NCBI GenBank assembly: GCA_965200095.1
Contig: OZ241350.1
Coordinates: forward strand, 1,860,001-1,924,000
Length of the DNA stretch: 64,000 nucleotides
Direction of reading: 5' to 3'
DNA from: JANQOH01 sp965200095
GTDB taxonomy: Bacteria; Pseudomonadota; Alphaproteobacteria; UBA7887
Shown: positions 1 through 7,686 of the stretch, one piece after another
Position numbering within the stretch: the stretch's first letter is position 1
Layout of the letters: each line of letters begins with the position of its first letter
Notes under the pieces: generated by a model
The model's input: the letters and a program-made list of their open reading frames with translations, nothing else
Database searches by the model: none
What the model was told of the DNA's origin: nothing
Translations under genes and position numbers: made by a program

Positions 1-375
1 CCATCCCGCCAGGCCGCGGTTCCGCAGCGTCGCATCGCGCCGCACCCACCACAGCAGCAGCGCGACAACGCCCGCCGTGTAGCCGACCGACAGCCACTGC
101 GCGACATCCTCCGGCGGCAGGCCGAATATCTTCCATATCGCCGCCAGTTCGAGCACCCAGAGGAAGCTGGAATAGCCCTCGACGCGCTCTCCGGGATTGA
201 AGACCAGGCCGTGGCCTTCCACGAAGTTGCGGACATAGCGGAAGGCGATGAAGGCGTCGTCGGTGATGAACCAGGAGAGGTAACTGAGGACGCCCAGCAA
301 CGCGATCCAGGGCGCATACGACAAAACCCCCGCAACGACGGGGGCCGTCGCGAACCGGAAAGAGCGTGAAATCAT
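1..375 (-). CDS. GT-C type membrane glycosyltransferase, N-terminal part (probable arabinofuranosyltransferase)
   Basis: The gene runs off the left edge: 125 codons are open from an ATG at 375 with no stop. A hydrophobic segment (residues ~14-35) is followed by ITDDAFIAFRYVRN, then GHGLVFNPGERVEGYSSF. An Asp-Asp pair just after the first membrane span is the usual N-terminal layout of GT-C glycosyltransferases using polyprenyl-phosphate sugars, including AftB-like arabinofuranosyltransferases. It lies downstream of and co-directional with dprE2/dprE1/ubiA, which fits use of decaprenylphosphoryl-arabinose as donor. The specificity is inferred from this neighbourhood and not shown by the fragment. 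The gap to dprE2 is 382 bp, so it may have its own promoter. Confidence 0.6.
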   Translation of the reverse strand, partial: MISRSFRFATAPVVAGVLSYAPWIALLGVLSYLSWFITDDAFIAFRYVRNFVEGHGLVFNPGERVEGYSSFLWVLELAAIWKIFGLPPEDVAQWLSVGYTAGVVALLLWWVRRDATLRNRGLAGW

Positions 376-757
376 TGGAGCGCTTCCAATAAGCGAGGAA
401 CCGATACTGGCCTCAACCCGACATATTGCGTCGCCGACCGGACGAACGGGACATGCCGCCGGAGGCGCTGCGCGACCCCGTGTCGGCTCCCGTCTCGCAG
501 GCAAGGCTACCGCGCCGCAGCGAGCATGGCAAGGCCTCCGACATGAGGATCGCGATCTGCGTGGCTTACACCGGCCTCGGGAGCGTTCGCCGGATCGCGC
601 GCCGCACGCGACGGCCTTCCGGTGTTTGCCGCCGTGCGCCCGGGCCGTTGACACGCCGCACGAGGGCGCAGCGTTGCGCCGTTCGACGGGGCGGGAGGTT
701 CTTCGGAGACATGCGCCGCGGGCGATCTCCGCGCGACGCACAGGATCGTCCTCAACA
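376..757. other. Intergenic stretch with a relic of the ubiA/dprE1 junction
   Basis: No convincing gene lies here. Open frames on both strands have no recognisable domain and look like high-GC shadows. The only structure seen is the degenerate copy of the ubiA/dprE1 boundary at 426-536 (listed separately). The remainder shows no terminator, tRNA or element ends. Confidence 0.5.
426..536 (-). repeat. Degenerate duplicate of the ubiA 3' end / dprE1 5' end
   Basis: About 110 bp here align with 2986-3096, the boundary between the end of the HAD-UbiA gene and the start of dprE1. Shared blocks include TTGCGTCGCCGACCGG, ACATGCCGCCGGAGGCGCTG and CGCCGCAGCG. On the minus strand it reads GGLAMLAAA, like the UbiA C terminus GLAMFAAA, followed by a dprE1-like start. 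No gene remains. It is most likely the scar of a second ubiA-dprE1 copy or of a local rearrangement. Confidence 0.7.
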
Positions 758-1504
758 TCACAAACGGCGCATGCGTTTGAAAATGCGCTCGGGGACAGCG
801 CGTATGACGAACATGATCGGGCGCCAGACGCGGCGGACATAGACCGAGTCGCGACGGCGCCGGACCGCGCGGACAACCGCCTCCGCGACCTCCTCCGGGG
901 TTGCGGTCAGCGGCCCCGGCAGGTCCATCCTCTCGGTCATCCGGGTCCGCACGAAACCGGGCTTGACCGTAACGACATGCACGCCCGAGGCGGCCATGCG
1001 GCCGCGCAAGCCGGAAAGGAACGCCGTGAACCCCGCTTTCGCCGATCCGTAGACATAGTTCGATGCGCGGCCCCGATCGCCGGCCACCGAACTGACGCCG
1101 ACCAGAACACCGCTGCCGCGCCGTTCGAAGCGCTCGGCCAGAGCTCCCGTCAGCAGCGCGGGGCCGACATAATTGGTGCGCATCGCGCGCTCCGCCGCTG
1201 CGCTGCGGCGCTCGCATTCCTTCTGGTCGCCGAGCATCCCCACGACGCAAACCGCTATGTCCGGCAGGGGATCGAGATCGCGGAGGAAAGAGGCGCCGCC
1301 CTCGTCGTCGAGCACATTGCACCGGTGCACAGCCACGGCGACCCCGGCGCGCACCCTGAGGTCCTTCGCTTCGCGCTCAAGCCGCGCCGGGTCGCGTCCG
1401 GCGAGCTGTAGCGCAGAACCGCCCCCGGCCAGCTTGCGCGCGATGGCGCAGCCGATATCCGATGTGGCGCCGATAACCAGCGCCGTTTCAACCCTGTCGT
1501 TCAT
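758..1504 (-). CDS. dprE2: Short-chain dehydrogenase, decaprenylphosphoryl-2-keto-ribose reductase (DprE2-like)
   Basis: A 248-aa SDR. The N-terminal nucleotide-binding motif is GATSDIG (residues ~12-18), and the active site shows a Ser (VSSVAG) with YGSAK as YxxxK. The C terminus (RRVWRPIMFVIRAVPERIFKRM) is hydrophobic and basic, typical of DprE2, which acts at the membrane on a polyprenyl substrate. DprE2 reduces decaprenylphosphoryl-2-keto-D-erythro-pentofuranose to decaprenylphosphoryl-D-arabinose with NAD(P)H, completing the epimerisation begun by DprE1. The ATG at 1504 puts the nucleotide-binding strand at the N terminus; an upstream ATG at 1585 would add a basic extension with no family support. 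It sits 148 bp after dprE1 in the same direction. Confidence 0.82.
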   Translation of the reverse strand: MNDRVETALVIGATSDIGCAIARKLAGGGSALQLAGRDPARLEREAKDLRVRAGVAVAVHRCNVLDDEGGASFLRDLDPLPDIAVCVVGMLGDQKECERRSAAAERAMRTNYVGPALLTGALAERFERRGSGVLVGVSSVAGDRGRASNYVYGSAKAGFTAFLSGLRGRMAASGVHVVTVKPGFVRTRMTERMDLPGPLTATPEEVAEAVVRAVRRRRDSVYVRRVWRPIMFVIRAVPERIFKRMRRL

Positions 1505-1652
1505 CGCGTTGCGTCGCCGTCGTTTGTCTGTCCGACAAGGTCGACTGCAAACGGCGCATTGCGCCATCCGGAGGGCAACCGGCATCTTGTCCGAAGCGGC
1601 CGCGCCGACGCGGCGCTATCCGATTGGTTAGCGAAAATCCTTCGAAGGGGGG

Positions 1653-3041
1653 TCACAGCGCGAGTCTTTGCGAAAGCGCCGACGAAAACGCGGGCGCCGC
1701 TCCGGCCGCATCGGATCGGATTGCCGTGAAGGCGTCGCGACGGGGATAGCCCTCATGTATACGCTCGGCCTTGCAGCGCGCGTCCTTGGCGAGATAGACG
1801 CGACCGCCGCGCCGGTGGACGATATCGTCCAGCTCGTCGAGAAGCGCCAGGGCGCCGGCGCCGAGCGGAAAATCGAGCGCCAGAGTGTAACCCTCCATGG
1901 GGAACGACATCAGCCCGTCTCCGGCGGGGCCGAACTGCTTCAGCACGGCGAGAAACGAGCCCTGCCCGGCCGCCGCTATACGCTCCAGAAGAGCGGCGAC
2001 TCCGGCCGCGCTTTCAGCGCCGGGCAGAACGCATTGATACTGCACGAATCCCCGCCGCCCGTAAAGGCGGTTCCACCCCTCGATCCGGTCGAGGGGAAAG
2101 AAGAACCCGTCGAAATGCACCGGTTGCGCTCCTGCGCTCGCGCGGCGGCGCCCGGATCGATGGTAGAATTCGTTGAAGAGGCCGATTGAAAAACGGTTGA
2201 GAAGGGCGGACGGCGCATCGACCGGAACCCGGCGTCGCCGCTCCGGCGCGGGGCGCATCGGCTGCTCCGCAAGCGGCAGCGGCAGGGCGCCGCGGTCCAG
2301 GAACCTGCCGCGGGTCAGGAGCCCGCGGCCCAGCGTCGCGCCCCGCGCCAGACAGTCTATCCAGGCCACGCTGTAGGGCCAGTCGCGGGAGGCGTCGAAC
2401 AGCGCCATGAGCTCGTCAAGGTCGTGCGCGACCGCGGTCTCTTGCGTAATGAAAGAGGTTTCGACAGGCCGCAAGCGGAAGCGCGCCGACAGGATCACGC
2501 CGGTCAGCCCCATGCCGCCAAGAGTGGCGAGAAACAGGTCGGCGTTCTCCGAGCGGCTGCACTCCCGAATCGACCCGTCCGCGGTCGCCAGGGTCAGCGA
2601 TTCGACATGCGCGCCGAAGGTCCCGTCATGGTGATGGTTCTTGCCGTGGACATCGGCGGCGATCATCCCTCCGACGGTGACGAACCTGGTTCCCGGAACC
2701 ACCGGCGGGAACCAGCCGCGCGGCGCGAAGATGTCCAGGATGTCCGCCAGCAGCGCCCCGGCCTCGCAGGCGAGCGCGCCGGTATCCGGGTCGAACGCCT
2801 GTATCCGGTCCATCGCCAGTGTCGAAAGGGTGAGCTCGGGGTTGAGCGCGGCGTCCCCGTAGGCGCGGCCGGCGCCGCGGGCGATGGAACCGCGGTTGCG
2901 GCCATGCAGGCGCGGCAGCGCTTCGGGATCGCGGAGATGCTCCAGGCGGCACTCGATGACCGGATACCGTCCCCAGCCGGAGAGTTTGCGTCGCCGACCG
3001 GCGGGAGACGACATGCCGCCGGAGGCGCTGTCCGAACCCAT
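1653..3041 (-). CDS. dprE1: Decaprenylphosphoryl-D-ribose 2'-oxidase (DprE1), FAD-dependent
   Basis: 462 aa, close to the 461 aa of the mycobacterial enzyme. It begins with LSGWGRYPV, then the FAD-loop ARGAGRAYGDAALNPE and GGMIAADVHGKNHH, all diagnostic of DprE1 (vanillyl-alcohol-oxidase fold, non-covalent FAD). K419 in YLAKDAR matches the essential Lys418 of the M. tuberculosis enzyme. The residue aligned with its benzothiazinone-reactive Cys387 is Ala388 (GYTLALDFP). It oxidises the 2'-OH of decaprenylphosphoryl-ribose. The chosen ATG at 3041 lies 7 bp past the ubiA stop with GGGGTAGGG upstream, so the two genes are probably coupled; ATGs at 3092 (inside ubiA) and 3014 are alternatives. Confidence 0.88.
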   Translation of the reverse strand: MGSDSASGGMSSPAGRRRKLSGWGRYPVIECRLEHLRDPEALPRLHGRNRGSIARGAGRAYGDAALNPELTLSTLAMDRIQAFDPDTGALACEAGALLADILDIFAPRGWFPPVVPGTRFVTVGGMIAADVHGKNHHHDGTFGAHVESLTLATADGSIRECSRSENADLFLATLGGMGLTGVILSARFRLRPVETSFITQETAVAHDLDELMALFDASRDWPYSVAWIDCLARGATLGRGLLTRGRFLDRGALPLPLAEQPMRPAPERRRRVPVDAPSALLNRFSIGLFNEFYHRSGRRRASAGAQPVHFDGFFFPLDRIEGWNRLYGRRGFVQYQCVLPGAESAAGVAALLERIAAAGQGSFLAVLKQFGPAGDGLMSFPMEGYTLALDFPLGAGALALLDELDDIVHRRGGRVYLAKDARCKAERIHEGYPRRDAFTAIRSDAAGAAPAFSSALSQRLAL

Positions 3042-3048
3042 ATCGACC

Positions 3049-4524
3049 CTACCCCGCAAGCCGGACCGACAGCGCCGCAGCGAACATGGCAAGGCCCGCC
3101 AGCCCGACCAGCCAACTCGTGCGGTCCGTAATCGCGAACGCTACGGGATCGTCGTCCACCGATCCGCGGTTGGCGAGCAGCGCCATCCGTCCCAGCCAGT
3201 AGACCAGCAGCGGACAGATCGGCCACAGCGCCTCCGGCCGTGCATAGAGTTCGCTGGTTTCCGGACTCTGAATGTAAAGGGCGAGAACGACCGCCGACGC
3301 GAAACTGCTGGATGCGCCGAGCGCGGTGAGCACCGGGAGGTCTTCGACGGTCCAGGCGCGCCCGGCGACGCGCGGGGGGGGGGGGGGGGGGGGGGGGGGC
3401 GATCCGCCCAATGCGCGCAGCTCGCTCTGGCGCTTGACCGCGGCCAGAGCGAGAAAAACGAACATGAAGAAAGCGAGGAACCATGCCGAAAGCGAGACCG
3501 AAACCGCCACGCTCCCCGCGATCACGCGGAGCTCGTAGAGACCGGCGAGCGCGACGATGTCGATGAAGAGTTTCCGCTTCAGCCATAGCGAATACGCCAG
3601 GGTGGCGACCAGATAGAGGAGCACGCACAGCCCCGCTTCCGTCGACAACAGGAAGGCGACGGCAAGCCCGCCCGCCGCCAGCCCCGCGCCGATGCCGGCC
3701 ATCGGCAGCAACGGCGCCGTTCCTGCGGCCATCGGGCGGCGGCGCTTGCTCCGATGCCCGCGGTCATGGGGAAGGTCGACAAGGTCATTGAACAGATAGG
3801 CCGCCGAGGCGCAGGCCGACAACGCCAGAAACAGCCCCGTCGCCGTTGCCCAGGACCCGGTATCGGTCCTGTGCGCCGCGATGAGGGGAGCGAACGCCAG
3901 AACGTTCTTCACCCACTGGTGCGGGCGCAGGGCGCGGAGACAGTCGAGCGAACGAAGGCGCGGCCCGGGAAGCAGGAGAGCGTCCTTGTCCAGCCGCCGA
4001 ACCGCTCGGGCGAGGCGGGAAGAAAGACCGACCCCGATGGCGCGCCTCGCATGCTTCCAGACCGACAGGTCGCGCCGCTCGTTGCCGATGTAATCGAACC
4101 CTCCCTCGCCGAACCGCTCGACGAGGACGGCGGCCTTGGCGTCTCCCGCCAGATTCGTGCGTCCGTCCGAGGCGAAGAATCCCGTCGCACCCACGGCCTC
4201 GGCGAGGGGCGCCACCGCGAGTTCGTCGGCGGCCGAAGCCAGCCATACTTCCCGCCCGGCCGACCTGGCGGCGGCGATCTCGTCGACCACGGCCGGGTTC
4301 AGAGCCAGTGTCTCCGGCGGTAGCGGAACCGCCCCGGCGACCCGGCGCTTCAGCGCGGCGCGGCCGCCGAGCGACCGGAACGGCAAAGCGAGCGCGTCGA
4401 GCGGCCTGACCGCGAGCAGCCGGACGGCGCCTTCGACCAGGAGATCGCCCCGGACCAGGGTTCCGTCGACATCGACGACCAATGGCGGCTTCACGCGTTC
4501 GGGCATTGCCTTCCCCGTGGACAT
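3049..4524 (-). CDS. HAD phosphatase-UbiA fusion, probable decaprenyl-phosphate phosphoribosyltransferase
   Basis: 491 aa in two domains. Residues ~14-190 are HAD-like (DVDGTLVRGD, with the nucleophilic Asp). Residues ~200-491 are a multi-pass UbiA prenyltransferase with the Mg-binding motif NDLVDLPHDRGHRSK. In D-arabinan biosynthesis a UbiA enzyme moves phosphoribose from PRPP to decaprenyl phosphate, and a phosphatase removes the 5-phosphate; the fusion supplies both, and dprE1/dprE2 follow directly. A run of 26 G (3374-3399) encodes a poly-Pro stretch in a loop before the last three membrane spans, so a one-base slip would truncate the protein. An inner ATG at 4506 has a better ribosome site (GGGGAAGG) than the one at 4524. 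Confidence 0.82.
   Translation of the reverse strand: MSTGKAMPERVKPPLVVDVDGTLVRGDLLVEGAVRLLAVRPLDALALPFRSLGGRAALKRRVAGAVPLPPETLALNPAVVDEIAAARSAGREVWLASAADELAVAPLAEAVGATGFFASDGRTNLAGDAKAAVLVERFGEGGFDYIGNERRDLSVWKHARRAIGVGLSSRLARAVRRLDKDALLLPGPRLRSLDCLRALRPHQWVKNVLAFAPLIAAHRTDTGSWATATGLFLALSACASAAYLFNDLVDLPHDRGHRSKRRRPMAAGTAPLLPMAGIGAGLAAGGLAVAFLLSTEAGLCVLLYLVATLAYSLWLKRKLFIDIVALAGLYELRVIAGSVAVSVSLSAWFLAFFMFVFLALAAVKRQSELRALGGSPPPPPPPPPRVAGRAWTVEDLPVLTALGASSSFASAVVLALYIQSPETSELYARPEALWPICPLLVYWLGRMALLANRGSVDDDPVAFAITDRTSWLVGLAGLAMFAAALSVRLAG
3374..3399. repeat. 26-nt poly-G homopolymer inside the ubiA gene
   Basis: Twenty-six consecutive G on the plus strand (C on the coding strand) encode a run of about nine prolines in the cytosolic loop preceding the last membrane spans of the UbiA domain. 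As printed the length keeps the frame open. Tracts this long are highly prone to slipped-strand mispairing and also to sequencing or assembly error. Confidence 0.95.
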
Positions 4525-4575
4525 CGCGCCGTATACCGCATCGGAAGAAGCGCTTGCCGAACCGCGCGTCGCGCG

Positions 4576-5583
4576 TCAGCCGCCGACGGTCTCCCAGCGT
4601 CCGCTGCGCGCCGAGGCGAAGACCGCGTCCAGCGCCCGCATGTTGGAGACCGCGTCCTCGATCGGCCACGGCGCCGGGCGTCCCTCGCGCACGCAGAGCG
4701 AGAAAGCATCGCCCTGGGCCGTATATTGGTCGCAAGGGGGAATCTCCACCGTCTCGTCCGGCACGGGGCCGGGAAAATCGCCGCCGCCGAGGAACAGACG
4801 GCAGCGCCGCGTCGGCTCCATGACGAACGGGAACTCGACGCGCAACCACCCCTCGGAACCGAGGACTGCGAGACTCTGATGCCGCGCCGCCTGCGTCGAG
4901 CAGACGAAACTCGCCTGACCGCCGGGAAAGGCATAGACGACGCTCGCAAGACGATCCGCGCCGAAAACCGGGTCTGTCTCCGCCAGCGCCGCCGCCGCTG
5001 CGGGCTCAGCCTCGAATACGTAGCGCGAAATCGCCGTCGGGTAGCAGCCGATATCGTAGAGCCCGCCGCCGCCCGTCTCGCGCCGGTTGCGGATGTCGGA
5101 CGGGTTGCGGTTGTCGTAGGCGAAGCTTCCCTGCACGGCGCGCACTTGCCCGAGCCGCCCACTGCGGATCAGCTCGCGCGCCTTGAGCCATTGCGGGTGA
5201 TGGCGCACCATGAACGCTTCCTGAACCTGACGGCCGGTGCGGTCTCGCGCCTCGATCAGCGCCTCAGCTTCCGCCGCGCACAACGCCACGGGCTTTTCGC
5301 ACAACACATGCTTGCCGGCCTCCATCGCGCGCACCGTCCACGGAACGTGCAAGCGGTTCGGCAGCGGGTTGTAGATGGCGTCGATCTCCGGGTCGTCGAG
5401 CAACGCTTCATAGCTGCCGTAACTGCGCGCGACGCCCAGTTCGCGCGCCGCCTCCCGGGCCCGCGCCGCATCGCGCGAGGCGATGGCGTCGACGCGGCAA
5501 TGGGCGCCCGCCTGCATGGCGGGAATGACCTTCCCGGTCGCGATCCGCGCCGCCCCCAACACGCCCCAGCGGACAGGCTCCAT
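4576..5583 (-). CDS. Gfo/Idh/MocA family NAD(P)-dependent oxidoreductase
   Basis: 335 aa. The N-terminal Rossmann fold starts RWGVLGAARIA. The family's central CEKPVAL motif (catalytic EKP lysine) follows at residue ~95, then the C-terminal substrate domain with GGGGLYDIGCYP. Members oxidise sugars, inositols or trans-dihydrodiols with a nicotinamide cofactor; the substrate cannot be read here. The ATG at 5583 is preceded by GAGGAGGAAGCG, an excellent ribosome site. The gene precedes ubiA in the same direction, with 51 bp between it and the longest ubiA frame, so it may be co-transcribed. A link to pentose or arabinan metabolism is possible but unproven. Confidence 0.8.
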   Translation of the reverse strand: MEPVRWGVLGAARIATGKVIPAMQAGAHCRVDAIASRDAARAREAARELGVARSYGSYEALLDDPEIDAIYNPLPNRLHVPWTVRAMEAGKHVLCEKPVALCAAEAEALIEARDRTGRQVQEAFMVRHHPQWLKARELIRSGRLGQVRAVQGSFAYDNRNPSDIRNRRETGGGGLYDIGCYPTAISRYVFEAEPAAAAALAETDPVFGADRLASVVYAFPGGQASFVCSTQAARHQSLAVLGSEGWLRVEFPFVMEPTRRCRLFLGGGDFPGPVPDETVEIPPCDQYTAQGDAFSLCVREGRPAPWPIEDAVSNMRALDAVFASARSGRWETVGG

Positions 5584-5911
5584 CGCTTCCTCCTCGCCGC
5601 TCCCCCGGCAGTTTCGCGGACATTGGCAGGGGCGTTGCGGAATTGCTACTGTCCGCAGCAATTCTCATTTTGGCTTGGAGCGATGCGGCGGACCTGTCGC
5701 GGCCGCCCCTGGGAGCGCCGGCGTCTCGCCGGCATGCGCGCGGAGCGCGCAACAACGTAGATGCCGGCGAGACGCCGGCGCTCCCAGGAAGGCGCGTCCA
5801 TCGCCATAATGAGAATCGCTGTACTGTCCGCGGCGTCCATCGTCGCGAGGGGAGGGCGGAGAGACGCCGTTTGCAAGCGCGGGCCGCCCCGATCTGTCTT
5901 CGCTGCCGCCG
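5584..5911. other. Intergenic region between divergent oxidoreductase and rsmA genes
   Basis: This region is dominated by the small inverted-repeat element at 5657-5821. Only about 90 bp remain between the element and the rsmA start, so the rsmA promoter must lie within or just past the insertion. No gene was recognised. Confidence 0.6.
5657..5821. mobile_element. MITE family 1, copy A (complete, 10-bp target duplication)
   Basis: The ends are AGCAATTCTCATTTTGG and, inverted, AGCGATTCTCATTATGG. The interior is a long hairpin whose arms both contain GAGCGCCGGCGTCTCGCCGGCA or its complement in pieces. TACTGTCCGC occurs directly on both sides (5647-5656 and 5822-5831), a 10-bp target-site duplication. 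No open frame codes for a transposase, so movement would need an enzyme in trans. Confidence 0.85.
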
Positions 5912-6754
5912 TTGCGAGATGTCCTCGCGGCGCACGGAATTGCGCCGCGCCGGTCGCTCGGCCAGAACTTTCTGCCCGACCTCAACCTCGCCCGCCGCAT
6001 AGCCCGCGCCGCGGGGCCGCTCGACGGCGCCGCGGTCATCGAAATCGGCGCCGGGCCGGGCGGCCTGACCCGCGCCCTGCTGGAGGCGGGGGCGCATGTG
6101 GTCGCCGTCGAACGAGACCGCCGCTGCGTCGAGGCGCTGGCCTCCGTCGCCCGCGCCGCGCCCGGGCGTCTGCGCATCGTCGAGGCGGACGCGCGGCGCA
6201 TCGACCTGCGCAGCCTCGCGCCGCCGCCGCGTCTCGTCGTCGCCAACCTGCCCTACAACATCGCGACCCGCCTGTTCGGCGCCTGGCTCGACTCGCTGGC
6301 GCGCGACCCGTCCTTCGCCGCCGGCTTCACGCTGATGTTCCAGAAGGAAGTGGCGCAGCGCATCGCCGCGGCGCCCGGAACCGCCGCCTGGAGCCGGCTC
6401 GGCGTGGTCGCGCAGTGGCTGTGCGAGCCGACGCTGCTCTTCGACGTGCCGGCGTCGGCTTTCGCGCCGCCGCCGAAAGTGACGTCCAGCGTCGTCGGCA
6501 TCGCGCCGCGCGCCGCGCCGCTTGCGCCCGCCGACCCGGACCGACTGCGTCGCGTGGCCGCCGCCGCTTTCGGGCGGCGGCGCAAGATGTTGCGCTCGGC
6601 GCTGAAAAGTCTGGGCGTGGATGTCCCGGCGTTGCTGGCGGGCGCCGGCATCGACGGACGGGTCCGCGCCGAGACCCTGGGAGTCGCCGAATTCTGCCGC
6701 CTTGCGGAAGCGCTCGCCCGTCTCGACTCCCGGCGCGACCGTCAGCCCGCCTGA
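5912..6754 (+). CDS. rsmA: 16S rRNA (adenine1518/1519-N6) dimethyltransferase
   Basis: 280 aa. RsmA/KsgA methylates A1518 and A1519 of 16S rRNA late in small-subunit assembly. The sequence shows PRRSLGQNFL (N-terminal signature), the SAM-binding EIGAGPGGLT, and ANLPYNIAT with the catalytic NLPY. The start is awkward: the only in-frame start codon of common type is TTG at 5912. Residues just upstream in frame (DLSSLPP) also match family N termini, but no ATG or GTG precedes them before a stop at 5810. A MITE ends at 5821, so the insertion may have removed the native start. It converges on gmk with a 13-bp overlap. Confidence 0.9.
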   Translation: MRDVLAAHGIAPRRSLGQNFLPDLNLARRIARAAGPLDGAAVIEIGAGPGGLTRALLEAGAHVVAVERDRRCVEALASVARAAPGRLRIVEADARRIDLRSLAPPPRLVVANLPYNIATRLFGAWLDSLARDPSFAAGFTLMFQKEVAQRIAAAPGTAAWSRLGVVAQWLCEPTLLFDVPASAFAPPPKVTSSVVGIAPRAAPLAPADPDRLRRVAAAAFGRRRKMLRSALKSLGVDVPALLAGAGIDGRVRAETLGVAEFCRLAEALARLDSRRDRQPA

Positions 6755-7383
6755 AGCCGCGCGACCAGCTGGCCGGCGTCCCGGAAACGGTGGCGGCGTA
6801 AGCGCTCCGCCGCGAGAATCGATTTCGCCTCCTCGACGGCGCGTTCGATGCGGTCGTTGACGATGAGGTAGTCGTATTCGGCCCAGTGAGTCATTTCGTC
6901 CGCCGCCTTCGCCAGGCGCGCGGCCAGCGCCTCTTCCGTGTCCTGGGCGCGGTTGCGCAGCCGCCGCCCGAGCTCGCCGGGGGAGGGGGGGAGGATGAAT
7001 ATCCTGACCACGCTGTCGCTCGTCGCCTCGGCCAGCTGTTGCGCCCCCTGCCAGTCGATGTCGAACAATACGTCCTTGCCGTCGCGCAGCGCGTTCTCCA
7101 CCGGCAGACGCGGCGTTCCGTAGTCGCGCCCGAACACCCGCGCGTGCTCCATGAGCTCGCCGGCCGCCACCATGGCGTCGAACTCCGCCTGTTTGACGAA
7201 GCGGTAATCGACACCCGGCCGCTCGCTGGGGCGCGGCGCCCGGGTCGTCACCGAGACCGACATCCGCAAATTGCCGTCGTCCTCGAGCAGCCGGCGCGCG
7301 ATGGTCGTCTTGCCCGCGCCCGACGGCGAGGACAGGATCAACATCAGGCCGCGACGCGACAGTTTCACGGGCGGCGCCGTCAC
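6742..7383 (-). CDS. gmk: Guanylate kinase
   Basis: 213 aa. It phosphorylates GMP to GDP with ATP. The P-loop SSPSGAGKTT opens the protein, followed by the GMP-binding region (SVSVTTRAPRPSE, VDYRFV, YGTPR) and DIDWQGAQQL. The start is GTG at 7383, preceded by AGGAG with 5-nt spacing and giving the usual short N terminus (KLSRRGLMLILSS). The upstream open frame to 7548 lacks family similarity. Confidence 0.93.
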   Translation of the reverse strand: MTAPPVKLSRRGLMLILSSPSGAGKTTIARRLLEDDGNLRMSVSVTTRAPRPSERPGVDYRFVKQAEFDAMVAAGELMEHARVFGRDYGTPRLPVENALRDGKDVLFDIDWQGAQQLAEATSDSVVRIFILPPSPGELGRRLRNRAQDTEEALAARLAKAADEMTHWAEYDYLIVNDRIERAVEEAKSILAAERLRRHRFRDAGQLVARLQAG

Positions 7384-7686
7384 GCCGTCTCCTGCAGGCG
7401 TTCCGTCGCACGGGCCGCGGGCGAAATGAGCGAGTCGGACAGGGCGTGACCTCGGAGGGGCGAGCGTCGACGCCGCGCGGCGCGACTGCGGATCGTCGCC
7501 GATTATGCGTCCGCGGCGTCGGCGAATCCAGCGGCGTTCGCCCGGCAATTCTCATTTCGACCCGTAGCGACGCGGCGGATCGGTCGCCGGCGCTCGCAAG
7601 AGCAACCTCCATCGCCGTAATGAGAATCGCCGGCGTTCGTTCCCGTTCGTGGACCCCGCCGGCGCGCGGCGCTATTGTCGTCGGCC
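7384..7686. other. Divergent intergenic region, gmk / zf-CHCC gene
   Basis: This holds the truncated MITE copy B (7542-7630). The rest shows no gene and should contain the two divergent promoters, which I cannot place by consensus. Confidence 0.5.
7542..7630. mobile_element. MITE family 1, copy B (internally deleted)
   Basis: The ends are GGCAATTCTCATTTCGAC and, inverted, GGCGATTCTCATTACGGC. The hairpin core is mostly missing, leaving 89 bp. CGGCGTTCGC at 7532-7541 and CGGCGTTCGT at 7631-7640 form a 10-bp direct repeat (9/10), matching the target-duplication length of the other copies. Confidence 0.75.

Noticed and set aside
426..842. 138-aa open frame on the plus strand
   Set aside because: Arg-rich, no domain, and it crosses the 3' end of dprE2; part of it is the ubiA/dprE1 relic read on the wrong strand.
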